From the NCBI GenBank assembly GCA_028288485.1, contig JAQBNO010000107.1, positions 1-44,162 of the forward strand: a DNA stretch of 44,162 nt, in the 5' to 3' direction. The stretch's first letter is position 1; each line of letters starts with the position of its first letter. The position numbers and the translations under genes were made by a program. The stretch comes from Segetibacter sp. GTDB lineage: Bacteria > Bacteroidota > Bacteroidia > Chitinophagales > Chitinophagaceae. This document shows, one piece after another, positions 33,653 to 42,540 of this stretch. Below the pieces are notes generated by a model. That model was not told the origin of the DNA. It searched no databases and saw nothing but the letters and a program-made list of their open reading frames with translations.

Positions 33653-34213
33653 AACCCTTTTTTGTACAAATACATTTCGCTATACGTTACAGGATATAAG
33701 CTAATGGATAAGTATATGAATTGGACATAAAGCAATTGAACAACCGGTGCGCAAGAATAAAGTGTTTAAGTATTGAGTTCGATAACTTTAGACATAGTAC
33801 CAACCCATTTTACTTTAATAGTCAATTTTAAAAATCCGGCCTTTTGAACGCGCCGCATCTCACACACATCTACGGATAATCTTTTCAACTTTTGTAATTT
33901 GTATCCCGCAGGTGAAGAGTGTTCAATTCCTTCTCTAAAGATGAACGGATTGCGCCCTTCGACTTTGCTCACTGTACCCTTCGGCAAGCGCAGGAAAAAA
34001 ACTGCTTCGCTCAGTTCAATTGATAACTAAAAAGTTGAACTGAGCGTAGCAACGATGTTAAACCGAAGATGTTCAGCTGGCACCAAAAAAATACTAAAGC
34101 CGGCAACAGGATATCGACATATTATTTCTCTACGGGAATCAGCGGTTATTCAACCATTGCCTGCCGAATATGGCTGCCCGTAAAGAAATATAGGAAACAA
34201 AAGCTCGTTTTTT
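33653..34213. repeat. Spacer with a partial copy of the long repeat element
   Basis: CCCTTCGACTTTGCTCACTG (33955-33974) and CCCTTCGGCAAGCGCAGG (33978-33995), followed by AAAAAAACTGC and the hairpin at 34004-34050, reproduce the array-to-hairpin part of the long element. A 73-codon minus-strand frame (33766-33987) runs into the repeat and is not convincing as a gene. TGTATTTG 24-31 bases upstream of the GH97 start resembles a -7 promoter element with one mismatch. Confidence 0.6.
34004..34050. repeat. Stem-loop repeat, solo copy
   Basis: GCTTCGCTCAGTTCAAT pairs with GTTGAACTGAGCGTAGC and is followed by AACGATG, the same hairpin as at 5214-5260. Confidence 0.8.
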
Positions 34214-35956
34214 TTACCAGCCTGTATTTTGATTGATCTGTCGATTTAATGCTATTTGTTGTGTAGGAATGGGTAACAGGTAATGTTTTTCTGTCCATTG
34301 CCTTCCGCTACCTTCAATGGTAACAATACCATTCTGAAGCTGGCTTGAAGCGCCAGTCCATCTGGTCTGCCAGCGTGTACCAGTCCATACAACACCCTGT
34401 AAAGGCATCGGCATTTCTGTTTCAGCAGTTTTCCAGCGTTTCAAATCATCTAACCTGAAACCTTCATAATATAATTCAATGTTTCTTTCTCTTCTGATCT
34501 CTGTACGCATGTTCAGGCCGTTAGCTGTAACAAAGCCATTGCTAAGTTTAGGCATCGTTTTGTTCACTCTGCTCCTCACCAAATTTAGTGACTTATCAAG
34601 ATCTGCATCGCTAATGGCATCGTTACGTTCGAAAACGGCTTCCGCATATGTCAGCAATACTTCAGCATAACGTATAACGGGATAATCGTAAGATTCTTCA
34701 TTATCGTTTAACCTTCTTTCAGTTGCCCATTTCTGATTGTGATAACCTGTACCATAAGCTGCGTTATGACGACCTTTTGAATTAGCTATATCTGGCGCAT
34801 CACCGATCCAGGTTGTTCGGGCGCCCGGATTTTCATTATCCCAATGATAGTTTGAGTCGATCATCAGGTTATATTTCATCCTGTTGTCTCTGTTCTCATA
34901 CTCCGATCTTGTTCTTGCATACCCCGCGAAACCAGAATTCGGATGATCGATCGGCAGACCTTTTTGCGTTAAGTACATATCGGCAAGTTTCTTTGTTAAC
35001 CAGTTTACATTTCCGTTACCGTGTACGCCTTGTGTAATATTAATCCGCGATTGCCTTAACGTAAAATCGTATTTGTTTGCTAATATATACTCCTTATTTC
35101 CTGCTTTTGTAATTCCTGCAGGATTAGATTTTTCATTTTCCAGTATGAACATGTATTTCTGGGCAGAGTCTCCTAATGCAGCAGGGGCAAATAACTGGAA
35201 TTGGTTGCCTGTAATTACTGCATTGCTGTTTGCAATCGCTTTATCCAGAAGGGTATTAGCTCGGGCTGCATTATTCCTGAATTTTTGCCATGTACCCTCA
35301 TATAAAGCCACCCTCGCTAAAAAGGCTTGTGCAGCCTCCTTACTTATTCTGCCTTTATTAGCGCCGGATATAGCACTTTCATTTGGAAGAACAGCAATCG
35401 CTTCTTCAAGATCTTTTATAATAAGGTCTGCTACTTCATCCCTGCTGTTTCTTGCTGCCTGCAATTCAGGAGATTCTGTACCAAGAGATTTAGTTACCAG
35501 AGGAACACCGCCGAATTGTTGTAATAAATCAAAGTAAATATATCCTCTGAAAAATTTCGACTCGGCAACATAGTGTGTAATTTCTGCAGGAGTTTGGTAA
35601 GCAGACGCCTTTTCCAACAGGTAATTTATTGACCTAAGTCTTGAGTAAGCTGTATTCCATCCGCCATCTGTTTGAGGGGCGGTATTAGTACCACTGCTGA
35701 ATACGTTACGGTTTGCAGATGTTATAAAATCTGCACGAAGGTCCGAATGTGGGGCATCGCCTATCACATCACTAAATGTTCTTAAATAGGTATAAAATTC
35801 ATTCGCCGCTAACTTGTACTGATCAGCGGTTTTCCAATAATCAACATCGGAAATTTCGTTCAGGGGTTTCATATCCAGAACCTTATTGCAGCCGAACAGC
35901 GAAAAACCAAATATTGCTGCAAGGACCGGTATATATTTTAGATGTATCTTCTTCAT
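34214..35956 (-). CDS. SusD/RagB-family glycan-binding lipoprotein
   Basis: About 580 residues with lipobox FSLFGC (C23). The SusD N-terminus is LDMKPLNEISDVDYWKTADQYKLAANEFY, with helical TPR-like segments (FFRGYIYFDLLQQFGGVPLVT) and the usual C-terminal PIRYAEVLLTYAEAVFERND, ERNIELYYEGFRLDDLKRWK and HYLLPIPTQQIALN. It caps the SusC barrel at the outer membrane and presents glycan. The true start at 35956 lies 19 bases after the susC stop; an upstream in-frame extension overlaps susC and lacks a signal. Confidence 0.96.
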   Translation of the reverse strand: MKKIHLKYIPVLAAIFGFSLFGCNKVLDMKPLNEISDVDYWKTADQYKLAANEFYTYLRTFSDVIGDAPHSDLRADFITSANRNVFSSGTNTAPQTDGGWNTAYSRLRSINYLLEKASAYQTPAEITHYVAESKFFRGYIYFDLLQQFGGVPLVTKSLGTESPELQAARNSRDEVADLIIKDLEEAIAVLPNESAISGANKGRISKEAAQAFLARVALYEGTWQKFRNNAARANTLLDKAIANSNAVITGNQFQLFAPAALGDSAQKYMFILENEKSNPAGITKAGNKEYILANKYDFTLRQSRINITQGVHGNGNVNWLTKKLADMYLTQKGLPIDHPNSGFAGYARTRSEYENRDNRMKYNLMIDSNYHWDNENPGARTTWIGDAPDIANSKGRHNAAYGTGYHNQKWATERRLNDNEESYDYPVIRYAEVLLTYAEAVFERNDAISDADLDKSLNLVRSRVNKTMPKLSNGFVTANGLNMRTEIRRERNIELYYEGFRLDDLKRWKTAETEMPMPLQGVVWTGTRWQTRWTGASSQLQNGIVTIEGSGRQWTEKHYLLPIPTQQIALNRQINQNTGW

Positions 35957-35975
35957 TTTTGTTTCGTTTTTTGAA

Positions 35976-38900
35976 TTAGAAAGTAACGTTAACGCCAAAA
36001 GTGTAATACCGGTAGAATGGGAAACGCTGGCTGAAAGTTTGGATGTTACCATTGTTTGCATCTCCTGAATTTTCAACAGTTCTTGGAGCTTCAGGATCCC
36101 AGCCATCCCGGATCTTCTGGCTTTCCCATAAGTCATTTCCCGAGAAATAAACACGTAAGCGCTGGATTTTGGCTTTCTCAATCAGCTTCTGAGGAAGGCT
36201 ATATCCTATTACCAGGTTTTTTAATCTTATGTAAGAGGCATCTTCTATCACCCAATCAGATGGGAAGTAGTTATAGTTGTTGATAGTACCTGTTGACGAT
36301 ATTCTTGGATAATAAGCATCGGTGCGGGTTGGTGCCCACCATTTGTTTAAAAATGCTTCGTTCTGCGCCTGGAAGATTACTGCTGACGGAATTCTCCAGT
36401 TACCAAGTCTTGCAAGATTTCTTTTACCTACACCCTGGAAGATAACGTTGAAATCGAAGCCGTTCCACTCTGCTCCTGCGTTGAGGCCGAAAGAATAACG
36501 CGGATCATCGGTTCCCAGGAATTTGGCATCTTCAGGGAAGGTAATTTTTCCGTCTCCGTTCAAATCCTTAAACATATTATCGCCGAGTTGTAACCCATTG
36601 TTACGTGCGGTGCCTTGTGGTATTACGTTAGATCCTGTAGCCAGCTTTTTATAATCGTCAATATCCTTTTGTGTTTGAAGACGTCCTGTATATTCGAGCC
36701 CGAAATACGAGTTGATGGGGTAGCCTTCAACAGCACTATTAAAGCCCTGGTTTGCACTTGAGAAAATAGTCTGGTTACCAAATGAAACTAACTGGTTTTT
36801 ACTGTCTGAAATATTCCCACCGACATGATACGTTACATCTCCAATTTTGTCTCTCCAGTTTAACATTGCCTCCCATCCTTTTGCTTCGAGTACCCCGTTA
36901 TTTCCTGCGGGAGCACCGGCACCTAAAACAGCAGGGAATGTTCGTGCGATCAACATATTGTCGTTGCGTTTGATAAAATAATCGAACGTACCGGAAAGGC
37001 GGTTTTTTAACAAAGCAAAGTCAAGACCTATATTTTTAGTAGACACTTCCTCCCAGGTTCTGTCGTATGCAACAAGACCGCCGGGAGCTACTCTTACAAC
37101 CGGTGAACCACCGATTATAGGGAAACCACTGGCCGTAGGGCCGGTTGAGAAGTTGATGTTCATGAACTGTAAATAATCATATAAGCCAATACCGCTTTGG
37201 TTACCTACAGTACCGTACGATGCTCTTAACTTTAAGTCGTTAAGAAAACCGACCTCTTTCATAAAGTTCTCCTGCAAAATTCTCCAGCCTGCCGAAAATC
37301 CATAGAAAAATTTCCACCGGTCTTCCGCTCTAAACCTTGAAGATCCATCGTAACGGCCGCTGGCCTCGAACAGGTATTTGTTTTTATAGGTATAATTCAA
37401 ACGGCTGAAATAACCGCCTAATGCGTAGTGGTTTGCCGCTTCTGAAACAGTTTTTGAAGTAGGATCACCAGTACTTAAATTCAGGGAATTGGGTGCATTA
37501 GGAATAGCATCTAAAGTTCTTCCCAGGTACCTGTTAAATTCGTTTCTTTCAAATTGGCTACCTGCCATAACTCTCAGTTCATGATCATCCTTTATCGTTT
37601 TGCTATATTCGAGGTAGCCATTAAGGTTATAATAAGCTTCCTGTCTTGTACCTCTTTGGTAGGCACTCCTGTTTCCGCCAAAAGGGCCGAGCGTAGCAAT
37701 TAATTGAGTACCTGAATAATCATAAAAAGGAATTAGGTTTTCTGCTGTTCTATAATCTGCATTATGTAGATAATAGCCTGCGCTTCCCACTGCTCTGAAA
37801 CCCTTTGCAATATTGTAGGTAACATTAAAATTGGTATTCACTCTTGTGTTATACTCTTTGTTTTCTCCCCCTAGTTCAGCTATAGCAGCAGTTGAGGCAT
37901 TACCGATACCAGAACCCCAAACGTAAGCTTTACCGTTTTGGGCATAAGCAGGCTGACCAGGTTGAATACCGTTATTTAATATCGATCCAATACCGGTAGG
38001 TTGAAAGATGTCGTTCTTTTCGAGGGAGATGTTCGTTTCTAACTTAAGCCGGGAAGTGATTTGGTAATCGTGCGCAAGCCGAATGTTATACCGCCTGTTT
38101 GTATTTCTGCCATATTGTAACAAACTTCCATCATTCAGATAACCCAGAGAAAGTCGATAACCGCTTTTTTCGGCTCTGCCTGCAACACTTAGCTGGTGCT
38201 CAGTACTGGTAGCCGGCCCCCACAAAATATCCTGCATCGTTCCGTCGAAAAACGGGAAATCTCTCACATCGGTAAAACCTGCAAAACCTGCAGCCTGGTA
38301 TTGCGCCAAAGTCATTACATCGATACCATTTTGTTTTGCATAGATAGCTGCTTTGGCAAGGTTGATAAACCCATCGGTAGAAGCAAACCCGTCTGATTCT
38401 CTTGCTTCCAGTGTCATTGGACCCCATCCGTTGATGTCGACGAGTTTTGGTTGTAAACCAATTGTTTTGCGTGAAACTGAGCCGCTGTATTCTATTGTAG
38501 CTTTTCCCGATCTTGCTCTTTTAGTGGTTACCAATACAACGCCACCTGCGGCTCTTGCCCCATAAATAGCGGCAGCAGCATCTTTTAAAAAGCTGATGTT
38601 GTCAATGTCATTAGGATTGAATGAGTTTAATGCAGCTAAGTTTGGCAATGGCAAACCATCAACAATAACCAGCGGCTCTGTACCATTAACAGAAGTAGCA
38701 CCTCTTACCTGGAAGTTCCAGTTTTCACGGCCCGGTTGTGCAGAACTGCGGGTAACCATTACACCAGGAGCCTGGCCTTGTAAGGCCGCAAGAGGGCTAG
38801 CGAGCGGCCCCCTGTCTGCAAACGTTTTGGCACCTACGGTTGTAACCGAGCCAGTAAGGGTTGCTTTTCTTTGCGTACCATAACCAACAACAACAACATC

Positions 38901-39287
38901 CTGTGTAGTTCCTGCCACTTGCCTTAATATAACGTCAAGAGACTTTCTATTTCCGACAGGCAGCTCCTGTCTTTCGGAACCAACATAACTTACTACAAGT
39001 ACATTGTTGTCTGAAGGCACTGCAATCGTAAACCTTCCGTCTGCCCCGGTAGCCGTTGCATTTTTTGCTCCTTTAACAGAAACTGATACACCTTGTACCG
39101 GCGCACCCGTTGAATCGGTAACGACACCTGTTACTGTTTTTCCCTGTCCATAGCTAACGTTTATGAAAGCAAGCGACAGCAGTAAAAACATGAAGAAAAA
39201 GAACCTCTTAAAGGCGCCCGTGCCTGCAGAACTTCTTTTCTTTTCGTTGCAGTACATAGTACTGCCTGAAAGCCTGTTTTTTTTCAT
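35976..39287 (-). CDS. SusC/RagA TonB-dependent outer-membrane transporter
   Basis: About 1103 residues. An N-terminal signal and extension (to ~48) precede a carboxypeptidase-regulatory-like domain (GVVTDSTGAPVQGVSVSVKG...VSYVGSERQEL, ~55-120), the TonB box and start of plug (VVVVGYGTQRKATLTGSV), the plug (VDGLPLPNLAALNSFNPNDI, SFLKDAAAAIYGARAAGGVV) and a long barrel ending in FGVNVTF. It imports oligosaccharides with SusD using TonB energy. It is first in the PUL. A palindromic LacI-type operator lies ~56-73 bp upstream. The ATG at 39287 is used rather than a TTG three codons earlier. Confidence 0.97.
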   Translation of the reverse strand: MKKNRLSGSTMYCNEKKRSSAGTGAFKRFFFFMFLLLSLAFINVSYGQGKTVTGVVTDSTGAPVQGVSVSVKGAKNATATGADGRFTIAVPSDNNVLVVSYVGSERQELPVGNRKSLDVILRQVAGTTQDVVVVGYGTQRKATLTGSVTTVGAKTFADRGPLASPLAALQGQAPGVMVTRSSAQPGRENWNFQVRGATSVNGTEPLVIVDGLPLPNLAALNSFNPNDIDNISFLKDAAAAIYGARAAGGVVLVTTKRARSGKATIEYSGSVSRKTIGLQPKLVDINGWGPMTLEARESDGFASTDGFINLAKAAIYAKQNGIDVMTLAQYQAAGFAGFTDVRDFPFFDGTMQDILWGPATSTEHQLSVAGRAEKSGYRLSLGYLNDGSLLQYGRNTNRRYNIRLAHDYQITSRLKLETNISLEKNDIFQPTGIGSILNNGIQPGQPAYAQNGKAYVWGSGIGNASTAAIAELGGENKEYNTRVNTNFNVTYNIAKGFRAVGSAGYYLHNADYRTAENLIPFYDYSGTQLIATLGPFGGNRSAYQRGTRQEAYYNLNGYLEYSKTIKDDHELRVMAGSQFERNEFNRYLGRTLDAIPNAPNSLNLSTGDPTSKTVSEAANHYALGGYFSRLNYTYKNKYLFEASGRYDGSSRFRAEDRWKFFYGFSAGWRILQENFMKEVGFLNDLKLRASYGTVGNQSGIGLYDYLQFMNINFSTGPTASGFPIIGGSPVVRVAPGGLVAYDRTWEEVSTKNIGLDFALLKNRLSGTFDYFIKRNDNMLIARTFPAVLGAGAPAGNNGVLEAKGWEAMLNWRDKIGDVTYHVGGNISDSKNQLVSFGNQTIFSSANQGFNSAVEGYPINSYFGLEYTGRLQTQKDIDDYKKLATGSNVIPQGTARNNGLQLGDNMFKDLNGDGKITFPEDAKFLGTDDPRYSFGLNAGAEWNGFDFNVIFQGVGKRNLARLGNWRIPSAVIFQAQNEAFLNKWWAPTRTDAYYPRISSTGTINNYNYFPSDWVIEDASYIRLKNLVIGYSLPQKLIEKAKIQRLRVYFSGNDLWESQKIRDGWDPEAPRTVENSGDANNGNIQTFSQRFPFYRYYTFGVNVTF

Positions 39288-39342
39288 TTTTGGCAATTTT
39301 GAATTATTATAAAAGTTGGGTTATATGGTGTAAGGGGGTGAG

Positions 39343-39360
39343 TACTAAATCGATTAAGTA
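39343..39360. promoter_or_regulatory. LacI-type operator upstream of susC
   Basis: TACTAAATCGATTAAGTA is an imperfect palindrome (TACTnAATCGATTnAGTA) centred ~64 bp before the susC start. It is identical to the site at 40597-40614. Confidence 0.75.
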
Positions 39361-39438
39361 ATTATTGAAGATGTATGTGCTGGTTTCCAATTTTGTTTTC
39401 GGTTATTGCTGACTTAAATGTTGAATTAGGGAAATGCT

Positions 39439-39462
39439 GTACAAGTGAGTGACACAACGATG
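39439..39462 (-). repeat. Dispersed 26-bp motif, copy 11
   Basis: On the plus strand it reads GTACAAGTGAGTGACA then CAACGATG. It lies upstream of susC, beyond the operator. Confidence 0.8.
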
Positions 39463-39519
39463 TTTATAGTAGTTCTCCTGTTTGTCAATAAAAAAAATAT
39501 AAAAACAACCGGATTTCTT

Positions 39520-40560
39520 TTAAACAACAAGCCTTTTCTTGGTTTTCTTAGCTGAAGAATTTCTTATAATAAATTCCGTTTCTAAAACAATTGTTTCCGT
39601 TTTTGAGTTTGCTATCGGATCGTATAAACAAGTCATCAATCGTTTTATTACTGCCTCTGCTATATTTTCAATCGGTTGTGCAACCGCTGTAATTGTAGGT
39701 GAGATTAAACGGAAAATCGGGCTATCATCAAAACTAATCACCGCAATATCCTCAGGTACTTTAATTTGTAAAGCATTAATTGCTTCGAGGCCATTTGATG
39801 CCAGGTAATTTGTTCCAAATAACACGGCATCCAAAACGCTGTTTTTATTTAAAAAATCTTTGATATGGTTTAAAATGTCAGGGTCGGTAAGGGAATAAGG
39901 AACTTTTAAAACATAACTGGTTTGATTGTTCCCTTTGATCGCATCCAAATACCCTTTCATCCGGTCCTCCATCTGACTTTGAGAAGACTCCAATGTGACA
40001 AAGCCAATATTCACATATTTATTTTGCTGCAAATACCTTATTGCCTGGTAGGAGCCATCGTAATTATTTACTATTATATTATTGGTATTAACCGAAGGAT
40101 AATACCTGTCGAAAAGTATTACAGGCGTTTCATCTTCAATTAACGACCGTATGTCATCTTCTATACCTGGCGGAGGCGCAATTATATATGCATCAACCTG
40201 TCTCTCCCTGAAAACCTTAATTAAATCCTTCGCTTTGTTGGTATCGTTATCGGTACTGGCAAAAAATATTTTATATCCCAGCTTGTACGCTCTATGTTCA
40301 ATACCTTTTGCAATGGCAGCAAAAAAGGGATCTGAAATTCCTTCTACCAACATGCCTATTATCCTGGTCTTGCCTGTTCTTAAACTTTTTGCAACATGAT
40401 TGGGTGTGTAGTTTACTTCCTTAACATAATCAAGAATTTTATCTGCTACTTCTTTCCTTATTTTGTTTTCACCTGCTTTATTGTTTAATACAAAAGAAAC
40501 AGTGGTAGAGGAAACGTTGCAATGCCGCGCAATATCATGTATGGAGATCTTTTTCTTCAT
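39520..40560 (-). CDS. LacI-family transcriptional regulator (minus strand)
   Basis: 346 residues. The N-terminal HTH (SIHDIARHCNVSSTTVSFVLN, 6-26) and hinge helix (VAKSLRTGKTR) are followed by a periplasmic-binding-protein-like sensor domain (IIGMLVEGISDPFFAAIAKGIEHRAYKLGY, PVILFDRYYP, AVLFGTNYLASNGLEAI, DIAVISFDDSP). It ends with the basic KKTKKRLVV. It should bind the 18-bp palindrome found upstream of itself and susC, repressing or activating the PUL until a sugar is present. It is divergent from the second LacI gene. Confidence 0.95.
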   Translation of the reverse strand: MKKKISIHDIARHCNVSSTTVSFVLNNKAGENKIRKEVADKILDYVKEVNYTPNHVAKSLRTGKTRIIGMLVEGISDPFFAAIAKGIEHRAYKLGYKIFFASTDNDTNKAKDLIKVFRERQVDAYIIAPPPGIEDDIRSLIEDETPVILFDRYYPSVNTNNIIVNNYDGSYQAIRYLQQNKYVNIGFVTLESSQSQMEDRMKGYLDAIKGNNQTSYVLKVPYSLTDPDILNHIKDFLNKNSVLDAVLFGTNYLASNGLEAINALQIKVPEDIAVISFDDSPIFRLISPTITAVAQPIENIAEAVIKRLMTCLYDPIANSKTETIVLETEFIIRNSSAKKTKKRLVV

Positions 40561-40596
40561 CTTACTTTATTTCTAAAAATACCTTTCAAACAGTAA

Positions 40597-40614
40597 TACT
40601 AAATCGATTAAGTA
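40597..40614. promoter_or_regulatory. LacI-type operator upstream of the minus-strand lacI
   Basis: TACTAAATCGATTAAGTA, identical to the susC site over 18 bases and the following AAT. It lies 37-54 bp from the start codon at 40560, consistent with autoregulation. Confidence 0.75.
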
Positions 40615-40790
40615 ATCCTGGTAAAAAAATCTGTCGTTATATAGATAAGGTCAGCGGAAAAACAACGGGAGTGTAAGGAGTTTAACATACAATCGTTTTT
40701 ATATTTTTAAGTTTTAAAACAAGAAAGTTTTGCGTTTTCACAGGCGACATTAATAGCAGGAATTAATTAGATGATAAAACTAGGATTATT

Positions 40791-40808
40791 TAGTTAATCG
40801 ATTTAGTA
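40791..40808. promoter_or_regulatory. LacI-type operator upstream of the plus-strand lacI
   Basis: TAGTTAATCGATTTAGTA matches the reverse complement of the other two sites except at one base. It lies 87-104 bp before the TTG start. Confidence 0.7.
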
Positions 40809-40833
40809 AACGCAATTATTTATTTGTGCAAAC

Positions 40834-40843
40834 GTGTGCACAC
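40834..40843. promoter_or_regulatory. Second palindrome near the plus-strand lacI
   Basis: GTGTGCACAC is a perfect 10-bp palindrome within TGTGCAAACGTGTGCACA, about 50 bp before the start. It may be a different operator or coincidental. Confidence 0.3.
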
Positions 40844-40894
40844 ATTACTTACTAACTTTATTTTTACGGTTATAACCAACATTAAAAGCAAAAT

Positions 40895-41926
40895 TTGAAA
40901 GCTGTAACGATTACGGATATTGCCAAAGCATTGAATTTGTCAACGTCAACTGTTTCAAGGGCTTTAAAAAGCAGTTATAAAATAAGCGAAGAAACCCAGC
41001 AAAAGGTAAAGGAATATGCGGCCAAATATAACTATAGACCTAACCTTTTAGCCCAGGGACTCAAAAGCATGGGAAGCCGAAGTATCGGCGTGATTTTGTG
41101 CGCCATTCCAAACAGTTTTTTTGCGGAAGTACTGAATGGCATCGAATTCATAGCAGCGAGTAATAATTATCATATTATCATAACCCAGAGCCATGAATCG
41201 TATGAAAAAGAATTAAACAACCTTGAACAATTGTTATGGAAATCGGTTGACGGACTATTGGTATCACTTTCGTGTGAAACATGCGATGTTGAACATTTCA
41301 GAAACGCCCAATCGGAAGGAACGCCTGTAGTATTTTTTGACCGTGTTACAAACTTAATAGACACACACACGGTGGTAGCAGATAACGCGAAAGGAACTTA
41401 TGAAGGCACTGTACATTTAATTAAAAGCGGTTGCAAGAGAATAGCCCACATAACCAGTGCTCCTAATGTCTCGATATCAAAAGAAAGGCTGGCAGGATAC
41501 ATTCAGGCGCTCAAAGAGTTTCACTTGCCGGTAAGAGAAGAATATATAAAATACTGCAATCATGGTGGCATGATAAGCGACGAAGTGGAAAAGGCAGTAA
41601 ATGAGTTATTGGTATTAGATGAAACACCTGATGCGATCCTAACTGCATCTGACAGGATAACAATTGAATGTTTCGCTATGTTGAAAAAGAGGAATATTAA
41701 AATTCCCGGCGATATTGCGCTTACCGGGTTCAGTAACTTCAGTGCTCCCCAATTATTTAATCCCGCTCTTACAACCTTAAAACAACCTGCATTTGAAATG
41801 GGGAAAGTGGCCACCGGGTTATTGCTGCAATTAATAGAAAATAAACGACTGCCGAAAGACTTTGAAAAACGGGTTTTGCCGATCGAGTTGCATATAAGGG
41901 AGTCTACCGTAAGGAGCCAAATGTAA
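40895..41926 (+). CDS. LacI-family transcriptional regulator (plus strand)
   Basis: 343 residues. HTH VTITDIAKALNLSTSTVSRAL (4-24), hinge LLAQGLKSMGSRSIGVILC, sensor domain with IPNSFFAEVLNGIEF, PVVFFDRVTN, DAILTASDRITIECF and DIALTGFSNFSAP. The start is TTG: the first in-frame ATG is after the HTH, so the TTG is required for a DNA-binding protein. It is transcribed away from the PUL but shares its operator type, so the two LacI proteins may cross-regulate or bind as alternatives. Confidence 0.93.
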   Translation: MKAVTITDIAKALNLSTSTVSRALKSSYKISEETQQKVKEYAAKYNYRPNLLAQGLKSMGSRSIGVILCAIPNSFFAEVLNGIEFIAASNNYHIIITQSHESYEKELNNLEQLLWKSVDGLLVSLSCETCDVEHFRNAQSEGTPVVFFDRVTNLIDTHTVVADNAKGTYEGTVHLIKSGCKRIAHITSAPNVSISKERLAGYIQALKEFHLPVREEYIKYCNHGGMISDEVEKAVNELLVLDETPDAILTASDRITIECFAMLKKRNIKIPGDIALTGFSNFSAPQLFNPALTTLKQPAFEMGKVATGLLLQLIENKRLPKDFEKRVLPIELHIRESTVRSQM

Positions 41927-42116
41927 CCCTTCTGTATTTTAAAAATACAAGCTTGAATTTGCGTTGAACACGGCAAATTTAAGGTTGTTAAGTCAATCGT
42001 TTTTGGAGCCGGGCGATGGTTCTTCCAGCTTCTTTACTGCTAATTAACTCGTTTTTGCTGTCTTGATTTTTAATGTTTTTTAGTTACCGGCTTTTTATAC
42101 TATAAGAATCATCGTT

Positions 42117-42162
42117 GCTACGCTCAGTTCAACTTTTAATTCTTTGATAGAACTTAGCGTAC
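42117..42162. repeat. Stem-loop repeat within the right long element
   Basis: GCTACGCTCAGTTCAACTTT with partner GAACTTAGCGTA, the mirror of 5214-5260. Confidence 0.75.
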
Positions 42163-42174
42163 CAGTTTTTTTTC

Positions 42175-42290
42175 CCCTGAGCGAAGCCGAAGGGCACCCT
42201 GAGCGTGCCGAACCGCACCTTGAGCAGAGCCGAACCGTACCCTGAGCGGAGCCCAACCGTACCCTGAGCGGAGCCGAAGGGTACGGTTCG
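42175..42290. repeat. 22-bp tandem repeat array, about five units
   Basis: Units follow CCCTGAGCGGAGCCGAACCG plus TA, the complement of the left array. Any open frame through it (for example 42154-42369) is an artefact of the repeat. Confidence 0.85.
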
Positions 42291-42519
42291 ACGGCATTGC
42301 TGGTGGCAACAAAACAGTAGAGTGCTGTCTGTTTTTATGTATTGGTGTTATAATATTCGCTTCTGGCAACAGTTATTGCATAAGGGACATCAGCCGGTTG
42401 GCTGCCGCGCGAACAAGCAGGTGGAGTCCCGTAGCAATAACGAAGTCATACGGCTTGAGCTATAAATCATTGCATTAAAGGTTCATTTTGGATGGTTCGG
42501 GCACAACCCCTAAGGTTTC

Positions 42520-42540
42520 TTGCCTGGCACCCTTGTACTG
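42520..42540 (+). repeat. Dispersed 26-bp motif, copy 12, at the edge of the long repeat
   Basis: TTGCCTGGCACCC then TTGTACTG, a degenerate copy that forms the outer end of the right long element. Confidence 0.6.

Larger units (their letters stand above)
40561..40894. other. Divergent regulatory region between two lacI-type genes
   Basis: The 334-base spacer contains the operator at 40597-40614, a related one at 40791-40808, and GTGTGCACAC at 40834-40843 near the plus-strand start. No gene is visible. TAACTTTA at 40853-40860 may be a -7 element for the plus-strand gene. Confidence 0.6.

Noticed and set aside
33766-33987. 73-codon minus-strand frame between GH97 and SusD
   Set aside because: Its start lies inside the repeat tail and no recognisable motif follows; listed only as part of the spacer.
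42154-42369. 71-codon minus-strand reading frame
   Set aside because: It is read through the 22-bp tandem array (repeating LRSG/FGSAQ phrases), so the open frame is a by-product of the repeat.
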